NCBI GenBank assembly: GCA_043228905.1
Contig: JBHGNT010000017.1
Span: 16,616,001-16,680,000 of the forward strand
DNA length: 64,000 nt
From: Azolla caroliniana
Taxonomy: Eukaryota > Polypodiophyta
Reading direction: 5' to 3'
Shown in pieces: positions 21,059 through 31,878 of the stretch. The position numbers and the translations under genes were made by a program. The stretch's first letter is position 1. Every line of letters starts with the position of its first letter. The notes beneath the pieces are model-generated. The model had not been told where the DNA came from. It was given only the letters and a program-made list of their open reading frames with translations, and searched no databases.

Positions 21059-21848
21059 ATAAAATAATATATGAAGATATTTATCACGTGCATAGGGCAG
21101 GATTCGAACCCTGTACCTCCACGTAGCCAAACCTCAACTTTACCATTATACTACCTTATCTTTAGTGTTCTATAAATAGATTTAATAACTATAAGTGCTT
21201 TATTTGCACCTACCTTTATTAAAAGGTAAATCATGTATTTTTAGAGTGCGTGAATATTTTATAGAAAAACGCAAGCGACTAAAAAGTGACTCATGCACAT
21301 CTAGCGTGCATGAGCACTATATTTAGCAAATAAAAGCAAGGATTAGAAAAGCATCACATGCACATTTAGTGTGCATGAACATATTAGAAAAAAAGCATGT
21401 AGCTATGCTTAGTCTCTCCCATCACTACATAAGGATGGGGAGCACAATGTAATAGGTGTGTGAAAAATATTTGGGAAATTGGATATATTTCCTAAAACAC
21501 CAACAATCAATAAAATATACTCGTGGGATTCACGAAGTTTAAGATAATCTATCTCTTTCGATCTAAATTCATATTCTTACATAAATATTGATTAATGTAA
21601 TACTTGTGGGATTCACAAGGTTTGATCTCTTTTTACTCTAATCTATTCTAAATTATTTCAATTTATTACTACGATTTAGATAAACTAAAACAATTATACT
21701 TGTGGGATTCACAAGTTTCTATATCTCTTTCTTATAATCTATTCATATTCATAACTAGATTAGCCTCAAATTCTTCCTCCTCCTAGTCCAAAACCCCGGT
21801 GGTTCCCACCCGACTCACGCAAACGATCCGGAGCCGAAAGGCACGACA
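20981..21848 (+). repeat. LTR3 of the composite
   Basis: It aligns to LTR1 at a constant offset of 5360 bases with one visible mismatch. Hairpins are at 21520-21536, 21603-21619 and 21699-21715. The antisense tRNA-like module is at about 21091-21160. Confidence 0.93.
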
Positions 21849-24800
21849 CCGTAACATACTCCCCCTCTTTAAAACATTGCACTCTTGCAATGGAAAGTTA
21901 GGGAAGTTAGTTCTAAGAGTATTTTCGCGTTCCCATGTGGCATCTTTTATTGATTTATCCATCCATTTTATTTTAAATTCTCGGATTTCTTTAGTACGTA
22001 ATTTTTTTGTTTTAACATCGAGAATTTTTTCTGGTACATGTGGTTTAGAAGATAATTCTTCAGAAGTAACCAGAGTTTCAGTCGTAACTGTATTGTCGCC
22101 AGAACCTAGAAGTTCTTTTAGACGACTCACATGAAAGACTGGATGAATTCCGACACCATCGGGAAGAGCGAGACGATAGGCTGATGACCCAATTCGTTTG
22201 AGGACTGTAAAAGGTCCACAAAACCGTGGGGCTAACTTAGCGCACTTACCCGTAGACAATGTCTTAGAATTGTGAGGTACACGTAAAAATACCTTCTGTC
22301 CAGGGTTGAATACACGAGGTTGCCTATGATGATCGGCATAAAAACGCGCTCTATCTTGAGCTGTTTTTATATTATCTCGTGCAATATGCAACATATCTTG
22401 CATATCCCGAAGAAAGTTTTGCGTACTTCGCAACTCATCATGATGTATATTAACATCAATCGGGGCTCGTGGCTGAAAACCATACATCAACATAAAAGGA
22501 CTATATCCCGTCAACGTATGCTTGGAGCTGTTATAAGCAAACTCCAAAATTGGGAGATAACGTTCCCATTTTGTTGGTTTTGCACCAACGTATGCTCGAA
22601 GCATGTCCTCAATAATTTGATTTACTCGTTCTGTCTGTCCATCGGATTGAGGATGATCCGTGGAGCTCATGCTCAACGTAGTTTCTAACTTCTTAAAGAC
22701 TTGTGTCCAGAAGTCACTAGTAAACTTTGGATCTCGATCACTCACGATATCCATCGGTAACCCATAAAAATGAAACAATTCGTCAACGAATTGGTAAGCC
22801 AATTCAGGAGCTGTTACCGTGGTTTTAGTAGCAATAAATCTGGCCATTTTAGTTAGTCGATCAACGACAACCCAGATGGCATCATGACCTTTTTGGGTGC
22901 GAGGAAGGCTAACAATAAAATCCATGGATATACTTTCCCACTTATTATTGGGAATGTCCAAGGGATGTAAAAGTCTTGCGGCTTTAAGTCGCTCGGCTTT
23001 GTTAACCTGACACTGGTGACATTTAGTCACATAGCTATGTATGTCAGGACGCATCTTAGGCCAATAAAATTGAGTGGAGATGAGAACGAGTGTACGATGT
23101 ATTCCAGGGTGCCCTGCTGAGGGTGCATCATGGCATTCAAAAAGAATCCTCTTTTTTACCTCGGGTAAATCTGGAACACAAACCTTCCCATTACGGTAGA
23201 GCAAACCGTTAGCAATGTGGAAGTATTCCTTCGAGGATGTGGTGGTGTCTGTTCCAGACTCAACTCTTGCCCAGTATTTTGCGAAATAACTGTCATCAGG
23301 ATACTTTCCTCGAAGGTGATCATAAAGATCTGATGATATTTCAGTGAAGCTAAGCGTGTTAACTTCACGGATGCGACTTAGTGCATCAGCGACAATGTTC
23401 ATGGAACCTTTACGATATCGTATGGAAAAATCAAAGTCCTGGATGAGATCAGCCCATCGTGCCTTACGACCTTTCAGGTCTTGTTGGTCACAAAAATATT
23501 TCAAGGCCTCGTGGTTCGTAGTTACCACAAAGTGATTTCCATAAAGATAATGGCGCCATGTTTTGAGCGCATGTATAACTGCAAATAATTCCTTTTCTTG
23601 AACAGTATACCGACATTGAGCAGAATCAAGTTTCTTACTCTCGAATGCTATTGGTTTACCATCTTGATATAAGACAGCACCTATAGCATAATCGCTTGCA
23701 TCGGTTTCAACCTCAAAAGGTTTTGAAGGATCGGGTAAAAGAAGTGAAGGAGCCTTGCAAACCAGGTCCTTGAGTTCCTTAAAGGCAAGGTCTAGTGTAG
23801 CATTCCACACAATAGGTTTTGTAGACTTACGCGTTTGACCTTTTAAAAGATCAGTAAACGGCGTCGTCAATTGGGAGTAATTACGAAGAGACTTTCGCAA
23901 AAACCCCACAAAACCAAGGAATGATCGAACTTCTCGAATATTCCGAAGAGTGGGCCAAAGCTTGATTTTCTCAATGCGAGAAGGATCAATTTCAACTCCT
24001 CGTTCGGTTATGAGATGTCCTAGATAAGTAATTGATTTCTTGAAGAACTCACATTTTGAGATCTTCGCATAAAACTGTTTGTCACACAATGTTTGTAAAA
24101 CAAAGCGGACATGTCTAGCATGTTCTTGTAATGTACGGCTATAAACTAAAATATCATCCAAGAAAATAACGACAAATTTTCCAAGTTGTTCTCGGAAAAT
24201 GTCATTCATTTCTTGTTGAAAAGTAGTCGGAGCATTGGTCAAACCAAAAGGCATAACCAAAAACTCGTAATGGCCATAGCGCGTACGAAATGCCGTTTTA
24301 GGAACATCGTCCTCACTTATTCGTATTTGATGGTAGCCAGTACGGAGATCAAGTTTCGTAAAATACCGAGCTCCTTGGAGACGGTCAATTAGATCGTCAG
24401 CCCGAGGCAATGGGTACGAATTCTTGATCGTCACTTTATTCAAGCGTCGGTAATTAATACACATATGCCATGTGCCCTCTTTCTTTTTAACCAAGAGAAC
24501 TGGTGCACCCCATGGAGATTTACTATAACGTATATAACCCATTCGTAAATAGTCCTTGAGTTGCTTAGATACCTCATCTTCTTCGGATCGACTTAAGCGA
24601 TACGGAGGTATACTTATTGGTGCAACACCAGGTACAATATCTATACGATGGTCTATATTACGTTTAGGAGGTAACCCATCAGGTAGTTCACTTGGAAAAA
24701 CATCATGAAAATCATTTAAGATTTCATCAAGTTGTTGTTGTTCAAAATATGTTAATTGAATCGGGACATCATCGATATTGTAAACGTGAATGTCCGGATC

Positions 24801-26276
24801 AAGTACACAATAAAATAACGTAGAACAAGACAACTCGGATATTGATGGACACGAGGAAACAATCGAGAGGGATTGTTTTTTTACACATTGAATAAAATGC
24901 GTACAATCGTTCAGTATAAAAGAAATGGAATGACGAACCCAATCAATAAATAAAGAAGAGCTTTTATTATAAAACCAGGGATAACCTAGTATTACATCAG
25001 TGGTACAAAGATTCATTACATGGAAGTCTACTTCCTCTATGTAAGTATCAATAGAAATTCCTAATGAATGAATCGCCCCGTTGATGTATTGTACTCTTCC
25101 ATCAGCCAAGTGCACCGTGTAGGTGTGATCACTTACGGTGGGTTGGATTCCCCATATCTGAACCAAACGATCATTCACAAAATTGTGTGAGCTTCCCGAA
25201 TCAAATAAAAATTGTACGGGAGATCCATTGATATACCCGTTTGCACGTAGTAAATCATTGGGACCCAATACATAGTGAGGGAAAGAACATTGACAATTAC
25301 TTAAATGATGTGTATAGACCTGAAGGACATTAGGAATCTGACCTTTATGGTCTGCAGCTTTAGCTTTGTTGTCGTGCTCTTTCCGTTGGAGCTTTCGACA
25401 TTGATCTTTTGTATGACCCTTCTTTTTGCAGAATACACAAAAAGGATGTTGTCGCTTACAATCGCGATCCAGGAATTCGTTGGGTGTCTTGCGTTTCCCA
25501 ACAAATTGCGACTGCTTAGTCCCAGGCGCTTCGTTGGGTTTGTTATGGTCCTTCTTCGAAGTGCGTTGATAGCGAAGAACTATTTCAACGGCCTCTTCGA
25601 AGGATTTTGGATCCTTATCGTGCATTATCCAGTGATAGTCCGAATTGGGGATGCCATTGACAAAACAAGCTATCAACCAATTGTCCCCTTCTAGACCCGA
25701 TTTTTGGATTTGGGTTCTAGCATGGTGAACATAGTCTTCTAGCGAGGAAAATTTCCTGCTAGAGAGGTTCATTAAAGCTTGTGCTGCCTCGGTTCGAGAG
25801 GGAGGTTGTAGAAATTGGCCCTTAAAAACCGTGACAAAATCTGTCCAGGTATCGGGCAATTTCCCCATAGTACGAAGGCCACGCCACCAGGCGGCGGCCT
25901 TACCCCCGAGTTCTCGGCCGACATATGCAATCTTCGTACTATCTGGCGTGGGATAGAGCTCAAAATGAGACTCCCATCGTCCCAGCCATGTGCAGATTGC
26001 TTCTTCGGTTCTTTCCTTTTTGTCTCCCGTAAATGGCTTAACGACAAATGATGGTTCACCTTGTCGCTCATCACGTCTATTAGTCTCACGTTGTAGACTA
26101 ATGACACGTGCCTCAAGAGCACTCTGAGATTGCCGAAGTTCGGTCATCTGTTGAGCGGTGAAACTAAGGTATTGGGTTATTTGTGCCAAATACATCTCAG
26201 TGGACATTTGTCCAGGAGGATTCCCTTGAGTTCCTTCCGCTTGAGCAGATGACATCGGGTCGTTAATTTGAGCCAT
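21783..26276 (-). CDS. Chromovirus gag-pol polyprotein (1497 aa)
   Basis: A single uninterrupted frame encodes the polyprotein of a replicating Ty3/gypsy element. Domains: retrotransposon gag (about 75-240), CCHC zinc knuckle (C280, C283, H288, C293), aspartic protease (DSGSS at 359), RT (about 590-760; FLDD at 705-708), RNase H (about 850-970; D859, E895), integrase zinc finger (H1049, H1056, C1086, C1089), integrase core (D1119, D1180, E1216), GPY/F motif near 1353, and a C-terminal chromodomain (about 1414-1460) that in this clade targets insertion to marked chromatin. The RNase H third acidic motif reads TTNHEAL, with Asn921 where Asp is expected, so RNase H is probably inactive. Residues from 1477 on come from the nested LTR: the original frame would have stopped two codons after Arg1476. 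Confidence 0.95.
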   Translation of the reverse strand: MAQINDPMSSAQAEGTQGNPPGQMSTEMYLAQITQYLSFTAQQMTELRQSQSALEARVISLQRETNRRDERQGEPSFVVKPFTGDKKERTEEAICTWLGRWESHFELYPTPDSTKIAYVGRELGGKAAAWWRGLRTMGKLPDTWTDFVTVFKGQFLQPPSRTEAAQALMNLSSRKFSSLEDYVHHARTQIQKSGLEGDNWLIACFVNGIPNSDYHWIMHDKDPKSFEEAVEIVLRYQRTSKKDHNKPNEAPGTKQSQFVGKRKTPNEFLDRDCKRQHPFCVFCKKKGHTKDQCRKLQRKEHDNKAKAADHKGQIPNVLQVYTHHLSNCQCSFPHYVLGPNDLLRANGYINGSPVQFLFDSGSSHNFVNDRLVQIWGIQPTVSDHTYTVHLADGRVQYINGAIHSLGISIDTYIEEVDFHVMNLCTTDVILGYPWFYNKSSSLFIDWVRHSISFILNDCTHFIQCVKKQSLSIVSSCPSISELSCSTLFYCVLDPDIHVYNIDDVPIQLTYFEQQQLDEILNDFHDVFPSELPDGLPPKRNIDHRIDIVPGVAPISIPPYRLSRSEEDEVSKQLKDYLRMGYIRYSKSPWGAPVLLVKKKEGTWHMCINYRRLNKVTIKNSYPLPRADDLIDRLQGARYFTKLDLRTGYHQIRISEDDVPKTAFRTRYGHYEFLVMPFGLTNAPTTFQQEMNDIFREQLGKFVVIFLDDILVYSRTLQEHARHVRFVLQTLCDKQFYAKISKCEFFKKSITYLGHLITERGVEIDPSRIEKIKLWPTLRNIREVRSFLGFVGFLRKSLRNYSQLTTPFTDLLKGQTRKSTKPIVWNATLDLAFKELKDLVCKAPSLLLPDPSKPFEVETDASDYAIGAVLYQDGKPIAFESKKLDSAQCRYTVQEKELFAVIHALKTWRHYLYGNHFVVTTNHEALKYFCDQQDLKGRKARWADLIQDFDFSIRYRKGSMNIVADALSRIREVNTLSFTEISSDLYDHLRGKYPDDSYFAKYWARVESGTDTTTSSKEYFHIANGLLYRNGKVCVPDLPEVKKRILFECHDAPSAGHPGIHRTLVLISTQFYWPKMRPDIHSYVTKCHQCQVNKAERLKAARLLHPLDIPNNKWESISMDFIVSLPRTQKGHDAIWVVVDRLTKMARFIATKTTVTAPELAYQFVDELFHFYGLPMDIVSDRDPKFTSDFWTQVFKKLETTLSMSSTDHPQSDGQTERVNQIIEDMLRAYVGAKPTKWERYLPILEFAYNSSKHTLTGYSPFMLMYGFQPRAPIDVNIHHDELRSTQNFLRDMQDMLHIARDNIKTAQDRARFYADHHRQPRVFNPGQKVFLRVPHNSKTLSTGKCAKLAPRFCGPFTVLKRIGSSAYRLALPDGVGIHPVFHVSRLKELLGSGDNTVTTETLVTSEELSSKPHVPEKILDVKTKKLRTKEIREFKIKWMDKSIKDATWERENTLRTNFPNFPLQECNVLKRGSMLRCRAFRLRIVCVSRVGTTGVLD
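21857..21870 (-). promoter_or_regulatory. Polypurine tract of the chromovirus
   Basis: AAAGAGGGGGAGTA on the minus strand abuts the LTR start TGTTACGG. It also lies inside the end of the coding frame, so coding sequence and priming site overlap. Confidence 0.85.
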
Positions 26277-27954
26277 TAAAAATTATTTCTGGAAAAGAAA
26301 TAGGATAAGGTCAGAGATATAGTCATAACATCATGTCGTGATGTAAACATATCATGGGCGAGCATTAATCGATATCATTATCTCACGTCAATACCCCTCT
26401 AGACGTATGAGATGAGGTTCAAGATCAGGTTACTATGGTAACACAAAGGTGTTTTAAAAACCATGGGGGTGACAAATAAATGTCTTTCCCTGATCTCTAT
26501 ATCGATTTTTTCATGGTGGCTCCCCGAGGCTCAACCATGTATGTTCGCGTCATGAATAGTTTATACACGAAAAAAAATGTTAACAATAAACTATATTTCG
26601 GTGCCCACATATGTGGTTTCGGCTCTTTAAGTCCTATTACGAGGACCCCGAGGTGCACTTAGACCTTAAGTCTAAACATGTGTTATAGTCATATGTATCA
26701 AGGATGTTGTATGGTCTTGGTCATATTTGAACTCGAGACCTCGAGAACAAATACATTAAACACTTGAGCCAACCAAGTAAGTTGCTCTTCTCGAATGCTT
26801 AATGTTTGATGCGTATAAGAGATATGCGAGGCAATTGATCATATATGTTTTTTTTAAAAGAACATATATGTCAAGGGTCCTTATTTCGCCCTCATTTACC
26901 AAAACTATGTTGGTACGTTACCTAACCTCAAGTCTCGTAATTACGATGGCATATGCCAAAGTGCAACCTAATGGTCAAGCCAAATGAGCCCTCGTTTCGT
27001 AGTAGGCTCACGTGGGCCATCACATGGTCACGTCATTACGAATGCCTCTCGTAAGAACGAGCTCATGGTGGCATCGTATCCATGTAACGAGGGAGGGATG
27101 TTGGATACGTGCGTCATTGGAGCGACCTCACTTGAAGTGGGTCAAGCCCTACGTACTCAACATCATTTTGGCTATTGGCGTTTCTTTACGTAACGAAATC
27201 GAGGTCGTCAACGGGGTTATCAACAATAAAAAAATGTTGAAAAAGGGATGGTGACAACGCCATTCTCACAAAAATGTGAGGACGGCCTCCAACATCCTTT
27301 TCCCGACCATGACAACTTTCGATATAATCACGTAATAACGAATATACACATATGTTTACTTATCACATATATACGATCAAATACGTATATATGTGACCAC
27401 ATATGCCTATATTAAACATATCGTTATAGTAAATAGCCACAAATGATGTGATCGAGATACGTAATCGAGGTATATACCTCTCCGCACACGAAACATCCAC
27501 AAATAAGAGATCATCGTAATACGCAATGGAGGTATTGACCTCTTACGCATACGAGACCAAACGCATATCGTTTACAACAAATTAAGGTATTAAACTCATA
27601 CGCAAACGTAACATATGTTCGTGAACGTAATACGTAATTGAGGTATTAACCTCGTACGCATACGACACTCATCACATATTATTAATATGTCAAACAAGGT
27701 ATTGACCTCGTGCACATATGTAAACGTTTTAGATAATCAATTAAAGACCACTACAACATCATTGACTTAATGAAAAAAATTACATATAAACTAAACACAT
27801 GATTAGATGGGAGAAGAGAGAATAGAAAGAAAAATTATGGAAAGAGTTACCGAAGTTCTTTGTTGATCGTTGTCTAGATCAAGGCCAACCGCACAACGAT
27901 CGATCAGCATCAATCAAAAGACAAATGAAAAACAAAGAAACATTAGTACAAAAA
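26277..27954 (-). other. Long 5' leader of the chromovirus
   Basis: About 1.7 kb between primer site and polyprotein start carries no long open frame. It contains phased degenerate palindromes at 27467-27709. A minus-strand tRNA-like stretch at about 26715-26795 has a B-box-like GAGTTCAAAT. The leader is long for a 7-kb chromovirus. Confidence 0.7.
27467..27709. repeat. Five phased degenerate palindromes in the chromovirus leader
   Basis: GAGGTATATACCTC (27467-27480), GAGGTATTGACCTC (27529), AAGGTATTAAACTC (27584), GAGGTATTAACCTC (27640) and AAGGTATTGACCTC (27696) recur every 55-62 bp. They are usually accompanied by TACGCA or ACGTAAT flanks. Confidence 0.75.
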
Positions 27955-27964
27955 TCTGATACCA
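27955..27964 (-). promoter_or_regulatory. Primer-binding site (initiator-Met tRNA type)
   Basis: TGGTATCAGA on the minus strand lies three bases inside the 5' LTR. This matches the standard plant initiator-methionine primer site. Confidence 0.88.
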
Positions 27965-27967
27965 AAT

Positions 27968-28422
27968 ATTATAGATCTAGGTACTAAAGTAAGCTTAAGA
28001 TAAGGATAAAGAAATGAAAGATAGAAAGGAGAAAGAGAAAGAAGGGTGCCGATCCACCCGACCACCCCCGAGCGAAGGGATTGAGACGGACTCGAGCCTC
28101 GATCGGCGTCCCATACCACTGCCGTGGCGTCGAGTCGTACCTGGTGCTGGCGCGCTCGCTACAAAAGTTGACCCACCACACAAGCAAAGTCTCGATGTAG
28201 TTCAAAAGATGATCAAATGAGGGTAGCTAGGCCTCTTATTTATAGCGATACCCAAGGCCCCCAGGCAAGTTCACACTTGACCTAATGGGTTGTCTCAATC
28301 CCGAGGATTAAAAGTAATCCTCCACTTCTTTACACTCTCGTTTAACCCTCACACTTATCCACGTGTATAGAATACTACGGTAAATTCTTACCACGGGATA
28401 TTATATGGTCATGCCCGTAACA
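27968..28422 (-). repeat. Chromovirus 5' LTR
   Basis: 455 bp, reading TGTTACGGGCATG to CTATAATA on the minus strand, with a TATA box CTATAAATAA at about 28237-28246. It is followed by the target duplication AAACC (28423-28427). Confidence 0.93.
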
Positions 28423-28427
28423 AAACC

Positions 28428-28464
28428 TCACCAACTATGTATTTTATGTCACTGTGTCATGACA
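28428..28464 (-). repeat. Left LTR of the outer element, part 2
   Basis: These 37 bases complete the LTR that begins at 14740. They match 30021-30058, including the terminal TGACA. Confidence 0.85.
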
Positions 28465-29585
28465 TTATCCTCCCCTTTATGACCGCCTTTTCGAAATCAT
28501 GGTGTAGGGGTGAGCGGGAAGTGGAGCACCGACGGGCGTGAGAAACCATGTGTGGTCTTCACTGGAGACTGGAACACCAATGGGCGTGAGCGACCATGTG
28601 GTTCTCACTAGGAACTGGAACACGAATTTGAGTGAGCGACCAAGCGGTCCTCACCGAGATCTGGAACATGAACGGGGATGAGTGACCATGTATGGCCCTC
28701 ACCGGGAATTGGAACCTGAGCGACCATGTGCAGTCCTCGCAGGGAACTGGAACAACAACGGGCGAAGGAGTGCAGGTGAAGCAGTCGACTGGACTTCTTT
28801 TATCATGATAGGGTAAATAGTTGAGGTTGACCCAAAACACAACACAAACGGTAGCGCTAGCGAGAAACCGACGCGATCCCCACTAGGAAAGTGAGCGGTT
28901 GTGACCCCCACCGGAACTAGAAGGTGAGCGATCAAAATTTATCCTTGTCAAAGAAAGTGGAGCGAAATGTAGACCAAAATGAAAATGGTGTGCAAGTGAG
29001 CAATGATTTGATCCTCACCAAGAAAGTGAGAAGTTGTAACACCCACCGAAACTAGGAAGGTGAACGATCAAAAATGATCCTCACCAAAGGAAAGTGGACT
29101 GAAACTTGAACCAAAATTAAAATGGAGTGCAAACGGGCAATGATTGGATCCCCACCAAGAAAGTGAGCAGTTGTAACCCCCACATGAATTGTGAAGGTGA
29201 GCGGTCGCAAATCGATCCTCGCCAAAATCGTGATGCAAAATGATAGCTATAGATGATGACAATGACGATGAAGAGGACGAAACAATGATGATAATGAAAG
29301 ACAATGCAAAGTAGTGTTGATGACAATGAAGGTTGGGCGACGTAGCGTTGATGAAGACAACAAGAGGTGCTGAAAAATGATGATGTCGAAGACGAGGTAG
29401 TGAAGACAATGATGATGAGGAAGCGTCTCTAGAACAAACAACTATGACTATAGTAATTATGGCGTCTCTAAAACCAAGGATGTTGATGACGGTAACTTTG
29501 GAAGCAACGATAGTGATGATAATAACTCTAGAAGCAAGGGTGGTGATAAAGACGGGTGATGCTTCCAGTTGGAAGGGATTCAAAC
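28465..29585 (-). other. Internal region of the outer LTR element (non-coding)
   Basis: It has no recognised protein domain. It holds degenerate tandem repeats: about five 45-bp units around CTGGAACA at 28560-28760, and two and a half units of about 137 bp (beginning GAAAGTGAGCGGTTGT-like) at 28886-29225. A GAT/GAC-rich stretch follows at 29240-29480. Long minus-strand open frames over the last stretch are composition artefacts. Confidence 0.7.
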
Positions 29586-30058
29586 TGTCACAGACACACA
29601 AATCATGGACTACAACGGAGCATGGATGACAAGGCTACGACCAATAAGTGGAACCGGAAGTGACGAGGCTAGGAACTCTAGAAGCTGTGAGCAACAAAAC
29701 TATGAACATAGGAAGCTAAGGTTAACTAGAGAGCGTGAAGACAAATATTAAGATCAAAGAGACAATATTGCATGAAATGAGAATACTAGATTGATGTGTC
29801 AATGACTAGTGTTGAATCCCTTTAAAGGGACCAAGGAGGTTACAAGTATTTATATTGTGAGCTAAAGTACATGCATTAGAAGAGAGAATATTCTAGAACC
29901 CTCTAGAACCCTCTAGTTCTAGAACTTTCTAGAGAGTATTTCTAGATCAAGTACATTTACATGCTCATATCAAAATGGTTGAGCATGATATCTGGTTTAC
30001 GTGAAGTGGTAGGTTCAATCCTCACCAACTATGTATTTTATGTCACTATATCGTGACA
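29586..30058 (-). repeat. Right LTR of the outer element
   Basis: It starts TGTCACAGACACAC and ends CGTGACA. It contains a plus-strand tRNA-like module with B box GGTTCAATCC near 30012 (antisense to the element) and a minus-strand TATA-like TATAAATACTTG near 29855. Confidence 0.85.
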
Positions 30059-30063
30059 ATTTT

Positions 30064-31878
30064 AATCATTCCATTTATATTTTTCGTCAGGATAAGTTTT
30101 TTGGGGGTATCATGAAGGCATGGTGGGATTTGAAACATAACTTGGTCCAATCATTACCATCATGTACAAAGGAATGGTTGCTCCAACCCCTCATAATGAA
30201 CCCACTATTTCTATCAAAGGTGGGGTAATGTAATGGAAGAGAACTAGGTTGAAGTGGGTTGATTTTGATAGAGGAGAAGTTGGGTCAATAAAGAATTGGC
30301 TAACTTTTTCTTCTTCGGCGATGGAAAACAAAACTCGGGTTTGTAGAACAATTTGGGGAGGGAACATTATGTATGCAGAAATGGATAGAGTGCTTACAAT
30401 GTCTTCCTTTCAGACTTCTCATATTAGTCTATTTTGGTATGGTATGTTTTCATCCCAACATGTCTTGTTGGGGGTCAAGGGTTATAAAAACTCTCATGAA
30501 TGTCTTTATTTCGATGTTTTGCCTTCTGGAAGGCTTCATTCTCTCTTTATGGAAGAAGAAGTTGTAAGTCAAGGGAGTATGTTGCCATTCGTATATTGTG
30601 GAAAAATGATAAAACATGGATGTTGAATCCACATCCAAATGATTTCAATAGTTTATCTAAATTGTGGTTCTATGAGTATAAGCCCATTGATCACCTTTTG
30701 TGGGATCCCGGTAAGTGGAAATGGCAAATCATATTAGCGCAAGGAATGCTAGGTAAGCAATTCCCATTTTTACCAAGTATTGAAAAAATGGGATTTGCTT
30801 ACCTAACATTCTTTGCAGTAAAAATGGGTAGAGAATTGCTAAGGAAGGGTGTTGATCACCTTTTGTGGGATCCCGGTAAGTGGAAATGGCAAAACATATC
30901 AACACACGGAATGTTAGGTAAGAAAATCCCATTTTTACCGAGTACTGAAAAAATGGGATTTTCTTACCTAGCATTCCTTGCGATAAAAATGGGTAGAGAA
31001 TTGCTAAGGAGTGGTGTGGCTATTACGCCATTGTACAAGACTCTTGGTTGGATGCTTATTGGAAATGGCTATGGGCCATGCAAATTCCTAAAAAAGTTGT
31101 ATTGTTTAGATGGTTGTTCGTACATTATGGCATTCCTGTGAAGTCATGGATATGGGGGCATTGCCATGATTTTAAATGTGATAGTTGTGGTTTTCCCATT
31201 GAATCAGTTTATCATGTTTTATGGGTATGTCCTATTGCTATAGCAGTTTGGAAAAGGATGTTGAGAAATTTGTATCCTGTTTATGGTAAACAAGTGTACA
31301 CATGGGGTTTTGTGAGATGGGGAAGGTTGGCGGAAGAAATACAGAATTATGAAAAAGAGTATGTTGATTGTCTACTCCTCTCCGATGGAAGACATGTATT
31401 GGAGGTCTCTTATCCCCCAACAATCTGTTGTTTGGAAGAGGACAAGGTCTGGTCTACGTTATCTTCTTTAGTAGTTTGAGTATTGTAGAAGGCAAGATGT
31501 AAATGTGTATTTCAAAAAGTCGAACAAAATGTTGTTGAGTTAGTCAAGGACATATGGTTGATGCTCCTACATACTCTAAGAGGTCGATATGAGGCAATAA
31601 TTGGTGAGCCTGAGGATGTGGTTCGTAAGCAACAACATTTCGAGAAATTTGGAAAAAGGCAAAGGTCTTCACCTCTTTTGGGGAGAGAATAAAGTGGAGA
31701 TATGCTCCACCAAGATGACTTTTTCCACCCCCCGTCTTGGAAGGACCATGCATGAGGGCATTTGCTACTCGACATGTTGGTTGATGTGGGTATGAGGGTT
31801 ATATTTTACTGTATGAATTCTTTATAGCCTTTAAGCATCTTTCCATTAATACCAAGGTGAATCTTTATTCAAAAAAAC
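30064..31878 (+). pseudogene. LINE ORF2 relic, second part (C-terminus with zf-RVT and 3' tail)
   Basis: It continues the LINE from 14739: the frame resumes as FNHSIYIFRQDKFFGGIMKAW. The C-terminal zinc-type domain typical of plant LINEs is at 31048-31260 (WKWLWAMQIPKKVVLFRW, CDSCGFPIESVYHVLWVCP). Stops and shifts occur in between. A 165-bp tandem duplication with hairpins is embedded at 30688-31017. The 3' end is probably near 31878, where AATACCAAGGTGAATCTTT ends in an A-rich tail. Confidence 0.85.
30688..31017. repeat. 165-bp tandem duplication, each unit with a long hairpin
   Basis: Units begin TGATCACCTTTTGTGGGATC at 30688 and 30853. Each contains arms of about 33 bp (AGGTAAGCAATTCCCATTTT with its near-complement about 15 bases later) around an 11-nt loop. 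The period is 55 codons, so the LINE frame is kept. Confidence 0.9.

Larger units (their letters stand above)
15621..21848 (+). mobile_element. Dimeric gag-only LTR element (TR-GAG type): LTR1-gag1-LTR2-gag2-LTR3
   Basis: The unit has three LTRs (15621-16488, 18528-19361, 20981-21848) and two internal regions, each with one long gag-like ORF and no protease, RT, RNase H or integrase. CCGT flanks the whole unit on both sides (15617-15620, 21849-21852). LTR1 and LTR3 have the same length (868 bp) and differ at one position by eye (16200 against 21560). LTR2 is shorter (834 bp) and clearly different in its leader part. Each internal region starts with a TGGTGAACCCGACG primer-like site and ends with GGAGGGGGCGAG. 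Terminal-repeat gag-only retrotransposons are a known plant class. Movement must rely on enzymes from another element, and the pol at 7080-10154, with the same 3' end, is the obvious candidate relative. Confidence 0.88.
15169..28422 (-). mobile_element. Ty3/gypsy chromovirus with nested insertion
   Basis: A 5-bp duplication AAACC flanks it (15164-15168; 28423-28427). The 5' LTR is on the right (27968-28422) and the 3' LTR on the left (15169-15620 plus 21853-21856). The 3' LTR is interrupted by the gag-only composite 15621-21848. Without that, the element is about 7.0 kb. The initiator-Met primer site is at 27955-27964, the leader about 1.7 kb, the polyprotein 26276-21849, and the polypurine tract 21857-21870. 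The two LTRs differ at about eight positions in roughly 450 (counted by eye), so insertion was fairly recent and later than the outer element. Confidence 0.93.
14740..30058 (-). mobile_element. Non-coding LTR element inserted in the LINE, host of the nested insertions
   Basis: A 5-bp target duplication ATTTT (14735-14739 and 30059-30063) flanks it. Joining the LINE across it restores a continuous LINE frame. The left LTR is 14740-15168 plus 28428-28464 (466 bp, split by the chromovirus). The right LTR is 29586-30058 (473 bp). Both start TGTCAC and end TGACA. The 1.1-kb internal part (28465-29585) has no recognisable coding domain, so this is a large-derivative or TRIM-like non-autonomous element. 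A purine-rich AAAGGGGAGGATAA just inside the left LTR, read on the minus strand, and a minus-strand TATAAATACTTG in each LTR indicate minus orientation. The LTRs are strongly diverged, so it is the oldest of the three nested LTR insertions. Confidence 0.85.

Noticed and set aside
29068-29601. 177-codon minus-strand open frame rich in Ser, Ile and His
   Set aside because: It overlaps a GAT/GAC-rich tract of the non-coding LTR element; composition explains the lack of stops.
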